A stretch of DNA of 15,997 nt from an uncultured Clostridium sp. (GTDB lineage Bacteria > Bacillota_A > Clostridia > Lachnospirales > Lachnospiraceae): positions 1 to 15,997 of the forward strand of contig CAMAMD010000008.1 in NCBI GenBank assembly GCA_945836785.1, read 5' to 3'. Position numbers and translations under genes: made by a program. Of the stretch, positions 7,721-13,556 are shown one piece after another; the first letter of the stretch is position 1; every line of letters starts with the position of its first letter. The notes beneath the pieces were generated by a model, which worked only from the letters and a program-made list of their open reading frames with translations, made no database searches and had not been told where the DNA came from.

Positions 7721-8869
7721 TTAACGATTAAAATATTTTTCAATATACTCATACACCCACTGTTCCGTCTCAAAAATATCCGTAAGTGTCGGATTTTCAA
7801 TTGTCTTATGTGCTTCCATACACATCTCGATAATATCATAGATTTGTAAAAATTGTATGTCCTTATGCAGAAACATTTCCACAGCTTTCTCATTCGCAGC
7901 ATTAAAAACTGTAGGCATGGAGCCACCTGTGCGAATAGCACTGTAAGCGAAATCGATACCTTTAAATGTTTCTCTGTCCGGTGTATCAATGATAATATTC
8001 CCCATTTTCGCAAAATCCAGTGTGTCACTTGTAAGTTTTCTTCGCTCCGGATAATATAACGCATACTGAATAGGAAGCTTCATATCCGGTGTTCCAAGCT
8101 GTGCTTTCACCGCTCCATCGCAAAACTCTACCATGGAATGAATGATACTCTGTGGCTGTACTACAACCTCAATCTGATCCGGTTCCACATCAAATAGCCA
8201 CTTTGCCTCTATCACCTCAAGGCCTTTATTTACCAGCGTAGCAGAATCAACCGTAATCTTTCGTCCCATCGACCAATTCGGATGCCTGAGTGCATCCTCC
8301 ACCGTCACATGTTCAAGCTCCTCACGTTTATATCCGCGAAATGCACCTCCGGATGCCGTGATAAGCAATCGCCTGATTCTGTTTTCCTCCTCGCCGTGTA
8401 TGCATTGGAAAATAGCAGAATGTTCACTATCCACCGGGAGAATTTTAACCCCGCACGCTTCTGCCAGCGGCATGATGATATGACCTGCCGTTACAAGTGT
8501 CTCCTTATTTGCAAGTGCAATATCTTTTCCGGCTTTAATTGCCTCAACCGTCGGTCTGATACCGATCATTCCCACAATGGCCGTCACAAGAATCTCCGCC
8601 GATTCATAGCATGCAACCTCTATCAATCCTTCCATCCCGGAAACAATCCTTATATCAAATTCAGACAAGGCAACCCGTAACTCCTTTGCCTTGTCCTCGC
8701 TCCAAACACCCACTATATCAGGCTTGAATTCCCGCACCTGTTGTTCCAGCAATGCTACATTGTTTCCTGCAGCCAATGCTGATACCCGTATATCTCCATT
8801 GGCTCTCACGATATCCAGCGTCTGTGTTCCGATAGAACCCGTAGAACCAATAATTGCTATATTCTTCAA
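7721..8869 (-). CDS. dxr: 1-deoxy-D-xylulose 5-phosphate reductoisomerase
   Basis: Converts DXP to 2-C-methyl-D-erythritol 4-phosphate with NADPH and a divalent metal; this is the committed MEP pathway step and the fosmidomycin target. The N-terminal Rossmann domain starts with IAIIGSTGSIGTQTL. The metal ligands lie in LPVDSEHSAIFQ (D147, E149) and KGLEVIEA (E218), with the substrate-binding SGGAFR loop, the HPNWSMGRKITVDSATL flap and QPQSIIHSMVEF between and after them. A TTG start at 8869-8867 gives 382 residues, the normal family length, and is preceded by GGAGG (8882-8878) at 8 bases. A further in-frame TTG at 8893 has no comparable site. The ribosome binding site lies in the last codons of cdsA, whose stop ends four bases before this start. 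Confidence 0.97.
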   Translation of the reverse strand: MKNIAIIGSTGSIGTQTLDIVRANGDIRVSALAAGNNVALLEQQVREFKPDIVGVWSEDKAKELRVALSEFDIRIVSGMEGLIEVACYESAEILVTAIVGMIGIRPTVEAIKAGKDIALANKETLVTAGHIIMPLAEACGVKILPVDSEHSAIFQCIHGEEENRIRRLLITASGGAFRGYKREELEHVTVEDALRHPNWSMGRKITVDSATLVNKGLEVIEAKWLFDVEPDQIEVVVQPQSIIHSMVEFCDGAVKAQLGTPDMKLPIQYALYYPERRKLTSDTLDFAKMGNIIIDTPDRETFKGIDFAYSAIRTGGSMPTVFNAANEKAVEMFLHKDIQFLQIYDIIEMCMEAHKTIENPTLTDIFETEQWVYEYIEKYFNR

Positions 8870-8873
8870 AATA

Positions 8874-9689
8874 TTAACCTCCAAGATTACCAATCATATA
8901 GATAAAACAATAATAGATAACCGGTGCCGTAAATATCATACTGTCAAACCGATCCAGAATCCCGCCGTGTCCCGGAATCAATTTGCCGTAATCCTTAATA
9001 TCATGATTGCGTTTTATGGCAGATGCAGCCAAATCTCCCAAAACTGCAATACCTGCTCCGATTGCACCCACAATCGCAAAAATCAAAGGCCCATTACTTA
9101 ATTCATATACATATTTGCTGAAAAATATGCCATACAAACCGGCAACCAAGGCAGCACCTGCAATACCGCCTATCAATCCCTCTACACTCTTTTTCGGGCT
9201 CAGCTGCGGTGTCATTTTATGTTTTCCCAACCTCACGCCCACGCAATATGCACAGGTATCATTAATCCATGAGCAAATAAAAATCATGACTACAAGCCCA
9301 CCGCCATATGGAAGTTCACGAATCAAATATACATATGACAACATCAATGTCACATAAAAAAATGACAAAATAACTGCCATTGCATCTTCATCCCGATACT
9401 TCGGAAAACAAATTACATATACAGATAAAACGCTGAGCACAAATACAATAATGAGTGGTATCACAAACTGTTGCTTATCAAAGAACAGCAATGCATAATA
9501 TGCAGCTGTTGCAATATATGCAATGATGCCAATCGGCTTATTATGAATCTGATATACCCGAAGTAATTCTATGATTCCTCCCATAGATAGCATAAGTACT
9601 GCCGCACCGGTCAGATAACCGCCTACATACAATATACCGATTGCAAGCACCGTCAATACGGCACCACTTAGAAACCTGGTCTTAAACAT
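8874..9689 (-). CDS. cdsA: Phosphatidate cytidylyltransferase (CDP-diacylglycerol synthase)
   Basis: An integral membrane enzyme of 271 residues that makes CDP-diacylglycerol from CTP and phosphatidate, the branch point for phosphatidylglycerol and cardiolipin. Several hydrophobic helices fill the first two thirds. PQLSPKKSVEGLIGGI near 155-170 and the C-terminal signature SAIKRNHDIKDYGKLIPGHG, followed by GILDRFDS, match the CTP transferase family closely, including the Lys-Asp, His-Gly-Gly and Asp-Arg-Phe-Asp residues. The ATG at 9689-9687 directly follows the uppS TAG with no base between. Only a weak G-rich site precedes it, so translation probably depends on ribosomes finishing uppS. The next gene, dxr, has its ribosome binding site within the end of this one. 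Confidence 0.97.
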   Translation of the reverse strand: MFKTRFLSGAVLTVLAIGILYVGGYLTGAAVLMLSMGGIIELLRVYQIHNKPIGIIAYIATAAYYALLFFDKQQFVIPLIIVFVLSVLSVYVICFPKYRDEDAMAVILSFFYVTLMLSYVYLIRELPYGGGLVVMIFICSWINDTCAYCVGVRLGKHKMTPQLSPKKSVEGLIGGIAGAALVAGLYGIFFSKYVYELSNGPLIFAIVGAIGAGIAVLGDLAASAIKRNHDIKDYGKLIPGHGGILDRFDSMIFTAPVIYYCFIYMIGNLGG

Positions 9690-10418
9690 CTACTTTACCC
9701 CGCCATATCTTCTTTCTCTGCCGTTATAATACCGTATCGCCTTCTTCAGCTCTTCCACGGTAAAATCCGGCCACAACACATCTGTAAAATAAAACTCCGT
9801 ATAAGCAAGCTGCCAAATCAAAAAGTTGGATAACCTTAACTCACCACTGGTTCGAATCAACAAATCCGGATCCGGTATATCCCATGTATCCAGATAACGT
9901 GAAAACGTCGTTTCATCTATTTCAGTGTCCCGAAGCTTTCCATTTTGCACATCCTCCGTCATGTGACGTACAGCACGGAGCAGTTCATCCCTTCCTCCGT
10001 AATTGAGTGCTATCGTAAAATTAAGTCCATCATAGCATGCGGTTTGCTTCTCCAACGTGTCAATCTTATCAACGATATCCTGATCCAGTGCACTGCGATC
10101 ACCAATCACACGCACGCGCATATTATTTCTGGAGGCCCGCTCAATACAATCGGTCAGATAAGATCTGAGAAGATTCATAATGCCTGTTACTTCTTCAACC
10201 GAACGTTTCCAGTTTTCGGTTGAAAATGCATAGACCGTCAGATATTTTATGCCCAGATTATAGGCATCCTCACATATCTGCTCCACAACTTTTGCACCCG
10301 CCTTATGTCCGAAATTCCTCGGCATCAGGCGTTTTTTTGCCCATCTTCCGTTTCCATCCATAATAACTGCAACATGTGTGGGAATATTTAATTCTTCACC
10401 GTCAATTATCTTTTTCAA
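9690..10418 (-). CDS. uppS: Isoprenyl transferase (di-trans,poly-cis-undecaprenyl-PP synthase)
   Basis: A 242-residue cis-prenyltransferase that extends farnesyl-PP with isopentenyl-PP to undecaprenyl-PP, the carrier for peptidoglycan and other wall polymers. HVAVIMDGNGRWAKKR (15-30) contains the catalytic aspartate D21 and the pyrophosphate-binding residues. FGHKAGAK, YLTVYAFSTENWKR and FTIALNYGGRDE follow, and DLLIRTSGELRLSNFLIWQL near 179-198 is the C-terminal signature. TELYFTDVLWP is represented by TEFYFTDVLWPDF. The start is a TTG at 10418-10416; the next in-frame methionine is M20, inside the active site. Its ribosome binding site TAGGAG overlaps the frr stop codon (10430-10428), six bases upstream. 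The MEP genes dxr and ispG in the same operon provide its isoprenoid precursors. Confidence 0.97.
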   Translation of the reverse strand: MKKIIDGEELNIPTHVAVIMDGNGRWAKKRLMPRNFGHKAGAKVVEQICEDAYNLGIKYLTVYAFSTENWKRSVEEVTGIMNLLRSYLTDCIERASRNNMRVRVIGDRSALDQDIVDKIDTLEKQTACYDGLNFTIALNYGGRDELLRAVRHMTEDVQNGKLRDTEIDETTFSRYLDTWDIPDPDLLIRTSGELRLSNFLIWQLAYTEFYFTDVLWPDFTVEELKKAIRYYNGRERRYGGVK

Positions 10419-10427
10419 GTCAGACTC

Positions 10428-10973
10428 CTATACTGTCATAATCTCTTTAGACTTTTCATCCATCAGCTTATCAATGTTTGCTACATACTTGTCTGTCAGT
10501 TTCTGAACCTTCTCCTCATTCGTTTTCAGCTCATCCTCAGACATTTCATTTGTCTTATTCATTTTTTTCAATGCATCATTTGCATCTCTTCTGATGTTTC
10601 TGACAGCGACCTTAGCTGCCTCACCCTTTTTCTTAATATCCTTTACAAGATCTTTTCTTCTTTCCTCTGTTAATTCCGGAAAATTAATGATTACACTCTT
10701 ACCGTCATTATTCGGATTAACGCCGAGATCAGAATTGATAATCGCCTTCTCGATTTCCTTAATCAGGCTCGACTCCCAAGGCTGTATCATCAATGTACGT
10801 GCCTCCGGAACAGTAACGTTTGCCACCTGCTGTATCGGTGTCGGTGCACCATAATAATCTACTCTCAGCTTATCCAGTATATGTGGATTTGCTCTTCCTG
10901 CCCTGATACTTGAATACTCTGTTGCCAAACTATCCACTGTTTTCTCCATCTTACTTTCATATTGCGTTAACAT
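10428..10973 (-). CDS. frr: Ribosome recycling factor
   Basis: With EF-G it splits the post-termination ribosome. The three-helix bundle and beta domain are recognisable from the early IRAGRANPHILDKLRVDYYG, then PTPIQQVANVTVPEARTLMI, and the late TEERRKDLVKDIKKKGEAAK, VAVRNIRRDANDALKK and TDKYVANIDKLMDEKSKEI. I chose the ATG at 10973-10971, giving 181 residues, near the family norm. AGGAGG (10986-10981) lies seven bases upstream. An in-frame ATG 12 codons earlier (11009) has no ribosome binding site and would add an atypical extension. The gap after pyrH is 54 bases, the largest inside the core operon. The stop codon is shared with the ribosome binding site of uppS. Confidence 0.97.
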   Translation of the reverse strand: MLTQYESKMEKTVDSLATEYSSIRAGRANPHILDKLRVDYYGAPTPIQQVANVTVPEARTLMIQPWESSLIKEIEKAIINSDLGVNPNNDGKSVIINFPELTEERRKDLVKDIKKKGEAAKVAVRNIRRDANDALKKMNKTNEMSEDELKTNEEKVQKLTDKYVANIDKLMDEKSKEIMTV

Positions 10974-11027
10974 TTTTCTTCCTCCTGAATCAATTGTTTC
11001 ATTTTTCACTGTTTGTTCTACAAATAC

Positions 11028-11732
11028 TTAATCGCATGTCACAAGCGTTCCCGTAAAACCACCCGTAACCGCTTTCATAATGCTATTTTCACTATTTAAA
11101 CCAAAAAGCATCATAGGCATTTTATTTTCCATGGCAAGAACTGCTGCCGCCAAATCAATGACGCCAAGCTTTTTATCCACTATTTCACTGATATCCATTT
11201 TGTCGAATTTCTTCGCATTTGGATTTATCTTTGGATCACTATCGTACACACCGTCTATCGCCTTTGCAGACAAAATTACATCCGCACATATCTCAATTGC
11301 CATCAAGACAGTTGCTGTATCAGTAGAAAAATACGGATGTCCCGTTCCTCCTGCGAAAAACACGACCTCTCCCTGTTCCAGATATTCAACCGCCTTATCT
11401 TTCGAGAAAAGCTCGGTCATACTGCCGCACGCAAAAGGCGTCATAATATGTGCCTTGATTCCAACCGTTCGGAACATGTCCGCCGCATAAATGCAGTTCA
11501 TCACAGTCGCAAGCATTCCAATCTGGTCTGCCTTTACTCTGTCCATATTTTCAGAGGTTCTTCCTCTCCAGAAATTTCCTCCACCGATTACGACGCTCAC
11601 CTGTATTCCCTGATCCAGAACACCCTTCACTTGTTTTGCAACGTCAATTACCGTTTTTTCATCAAATCCTGTCTTCTTGTCCCCTGCCAGAGCCTCACCT
11701 GACAGTTTCAGCAATACTCGTTTCATCTCCAT
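11028..11732 (-). CDS. pyrH: UMP kinase
   Basis: A 234-residue bacterial UMP kinase of the amino-acid kinase fold, phosphorylating UMP to UDP with ATP as a cytoplasmic hexamer. LLKLSGEAL (7-15) is the phosphate-binding start, SVVIGGGNFWRGR the glycine loop, and ADQIGMLATVMNC the dimer and UMP region. GGTGHPYFSTDTATVL is the UMP-binding segment and DGVYDSDPKINPNAKKFD the ATP-binding loop. The ATG at 11732 is preceded by TAGGAG, which overlaps the bactofilin stop codon, with eight bases between. In many bacteria pyrH follows rpsB-tsf; here the upstream neighbour is instead a bactofilin, 11 bases away. Confidence 0.98.
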   Translation of the reverse strand: MEMKRVLLKLSGEALAGDKKTGFDEKTVIDVAKQVKGVLDQGIQVSVVIGGGNFWRGRTSENMDRVKADQIGMLATVMNCIYAADMFRTVGIKAHIMTPFACGSMTELFSKDKAVEYLEQGEVVFFAGGTGHPYFSTDTATVLMAIEICADVILSAKAIDGVYDSDPKINPNAKKFDKMDISEIVDKKLGVIDLAAAVLAMENKMPMMLFGLNSENSIMKAVTGGFTGTLVTCD

Positions 11733-11743
11733 GTCGATATCTC

Positions 11744-12898
11744 CTACTCAAAAAAGCTTTTTACGTCAATCTCGGAATAACACTGGGAGCAAAATCCCTC
11801 GATAACAGCACCGTTATTAATTTGAACGGAACGTGACTTAATATTTCCCATAATCACCGCTGTGGAATCGACTATAACAGGTCCCTGCACATCTATATCA
11901 CCATTCACAGCACCTGCGACAACGGCAGAAGTAGCGGAAACATTTCCCACAACCACCGAGCCTACACCAATCTTGGCACTGCCCTCAGCGACAATATCGC
12001 CTTCAAGCTTAGCTGCATTCGCATATATTTCTCCTGCCTTGATATTCCCCTTGATACTTCCTCCGACAATCAGTTTTCCGGCACACTGCACATCTCCCTC
12101 AACCGTACCGATAATATCAATACCGCCATCTGTCTCTATATTACCTTTTACAGTTGTTCCCTTTGTAATATAGGTTGTATCATCATTCAAAATACTATTG
12201 ATATCCTGCTCCTGGTTTTCTATCTTCGCCTCAACCTCAGACATATGATTTTCCTCCATATTCTCCTGTTCCTCCGGTTCCTCTGAGACATTCTCACGCA
12301 TCATTAATGCCTCCTGTACATCCTGATTCAGATTGACGGAGCGCAAATCTTCTGCCTCTATAGGATTTTCTTCCGACTCAGGTTCCACCGCTTCTACATC
12401 ATCCATGCCCTCCTGCATATCAGGCTCATCCAAATCATCAAGTGCACTTAATTCATCAGCAGGTTCGGCGTTTTCCGTTTCCTTCTCATCTACAGCAGGT
12501 TCAGCCACCAGCATCTCCGTAACCAGTTGTGTGTCGGCACTTTCTTCCATATCTTCCAAATCATCAACCGCATCCTTCGGTTCACTGATGATTTCTGCCT
12601 GCGGTATTTCATCAAAAGCATTTTTTTCACTCACATCAGGATCGTTTTCATAATCCGGCTCAGCATTCTCCTGTTGCGCTGACTTGCCTGTGTCATCTGC
12701 TTCCTCATGAATTGTATCTATCCTAAAATCGTCTAAATCCTCGAGCATATCCTCAGGAGCGATATCCATGTTATCCTTCTCATCAAATGTGTTCACCATA
12801 TCCTCGTCATCATACTCTTCTGCCAGTTCATCCTTATCCGGCATAAGTTCATTGACGGCCTGGGCAAAATCACGTTTAAAATCTTTAAAAAAGCCCAT
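11744..12898 (-). CDS. Bactofilin family polymer-forming protein with long acidic N-terminal arm
   Basis: A 384-residue protein in three parts. The first 19 residues (MGFFKDFKRDFAQAVNELM) look like an amphipathic helix with F3, F4, F7 and F11 on one face and Lys/Arg on the other. About 210 residues of Asp/Glu-rich, probably disordered sequence follow. The C-terminal bactofilin domain (about 240-370) has the repeating beta-helix pattern G-x-I-x-x-x-G and V-x-G-x-I: VKGNIETDGGIDIIGTVEGD, KLIVGGSIKGNIKAG, KLEGDIVAEG, SVVVGNVSA, VNGDIDVQG, VIMGNIKS. The tail has a C-x-x-C pair (C370, C373). Bactofilins polymerise without nucleotide and organise envelope or shape machinery in other bacteria; a role here is inference. 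The ATG at 12898 has AGGAGG six bases upstream, whereas an open extension 20 codons upstream has no such support. The arm is much longer than in typical bactofilins. It is the first gene after the operon promoter. Confidence 0.92.
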   Translation of the reverse strand: MGFFKDFKRDFAQAVNELMPDKDELAEEYDDEDMVNTFDEKDNMDIAPEDMLEDLDDFRIDTIHEEADDTGKSAQQENAEPDYENDPDVSEKNAFDEIPQAEIISEPKDAVDDLEDMEESADTQLVTEMLVAEPAVDEKETENAEPADELSALDDLDEPDMQEGMDDVEAVEPESEENPIEAEDLRSVNLNQDVQEALMMRENVSEEPEEQENMEENHMSEVEAKIENQEQDINSILNDDTTYITKGTTVKGNIETDGGIDIIGTVEGDVQCAGKLIVGGSIKGNIKAGEIYANAAKLEGDIVAEGSAKIGVGSVVVGNVSATSAVVAGAVNGDIDVQGPVIVDSTAVIMGNIKSRSVQINNGAVIEGFCSQCYSEIDVKSFFE

Positions 12899-12937
12899 TC
12901 TTATCCTCCTTTTATCCTGTAATAATCTCTGGCAATC

Positions 12938-12966
12938 ATTATACACCATGAAAATCATTAAATCAA
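12938..12966 (-). promoter_or_regulatory. Sigma-A promoter of the bactofilin-pyrH-to-polC operon
   Basis: The minus strand reads TTGATT (12966-12961), 17 bases, then a perfect TATAAT (12943-12938). The -35 box matches consensus at 4 of 6 and begins directly after the stop codon of the hydrolase-like gene. A start site near 12931 would give a leader of about 32 bases carrying AAAGGAGG, too short for a riboswitch. This is the best promoter seen in the window and lies in the only gap between 13556 and 11028 able to hold one. Confidence 0.7.
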
Positions 12967-13539
12967 TTAAAACTCCTTGTACAACCGGATCATAACCATG
13001 AGAATGGCAAACGTTTTATTCATATCATCCGGATGCTCCAGAGAATGTCCGACCTCCTCAAACTGTTTGAGCGGAACGTCCTGCTCCACGCAATATATTT
13101 TCAGTTTACGGCTTTCCAGGATTCGGTCCTCCTTGCCTGCAACTACAATACACTTACCCATCCGCATATAAGGAAGTGCTTCCTGCACGGGAGTCAGGAA
13201 AATGTGTCTCGCATTCAAACGGAATTTCTCTTCAAAATATCCTGCCAATGCCGTTCCCATGCTTTTTGATACAAATACAATATCCTCATAAATCGAGAAA
13301 TCAACATTTTTCAGTTCCTGTGCAACATACGGCTTTGCTTCCTCAATCAGACCCTCAATATCATCCTTATCACCCGTAAGCAATGCCTGATACCGCAATC
13401 CAATTACATCATATCCTCTTTTTTCAAATACTTTTCCAGCATAATAGAGCAACGGTTTATCACAGCTATAATTTCTACCCGGCCACAATATGACCAGTTT
13501 CTTCTTCTCCTGCTGCTTTGTTTCAATTTCTTTCGGCAT
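12967..13539 (-). CDS. Alpha/beta-hydrolase-like protein of unknown substrate
   Basis: A 190-residue cytoplasmic protein with a compact alpha/beta-hydrolase layout. A strand and loop, LVILWPGRNYSCDKPLLYYA, is followed by a helix and GYDVIGLRY. The nucleophile elbow is IVFVSKSMGTALAGY with S93 as probable nucleophile. VVAGKEDRI supplies a likely acid (D138) and EEVGHSLEHPDD a likely catalytic histidine (H165). The elbow reads S-x-S-x-G rather than the usual G-x-S-x-G. No signal peptide or membrane segment is seen. The ATG at 13539 has AAAGGA 11 bases upstream; a GTG at 13548 is in frame but only two bases from that site. It lies 17 bases after the PEP-synthase-like gene, so the two are probably co-transcribed. 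The substrate cannot be told: an esterase, thioesterase or peptidase activity are all possible. Confidence 0.8.
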   Translation of the reverse strand: MPKEIETKQQEKKKLVILWPGRNYSCDKPLLYYAGKVFEKRGYDVIGLRYQALLTGDKDDIEGLIEEAKPYVAQELKNVDFSIYEDIVFVSKSMGTALAGYFEEKFRLNARHIFLTPVQEALPYMRMGKCIVVAGKEDRILESRKLKIYCVEQDVPLKQFEEVGHSLEHPDDMNKTFAILMVMIRLYKEF

Positions 13540-13556
13540 CTGCTTCACAATCCTTT

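Noticed and set aside
10974..11009. Longer frr start with 12 extra residues
   Set aside because: AGGAGG is placed correctly for the ATG at 10973, and the longer form exceeds the normal family start; the extra ATG has no ribosome binding site.
10974..11027. The pyrH-frr gap as a possible promoter or attenuator
   Set aside because: I found no convincing -10/-35 pair and no stable hairpin with a T run in these 54 bases.
12333..12653. Serine-rich plus-strand open frame opposite the bactofilin
   Set aside because: The serine runs are the complement of the Asp/Glu codons of the acidic arm; it is a composition artefact.
12239..12840. The acidic arm of the bactofilin as a tandem repeat array
   Set aside because: Acidic clusters recur, but I see no regular period or repeated DNA unit, only biased composition.
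12899..12958. Bactofilin start 20 codons further upstream
   Set aside because: It would include the -10 box region and transcription start, and AAAGGAGG points to the ATG at 12898.
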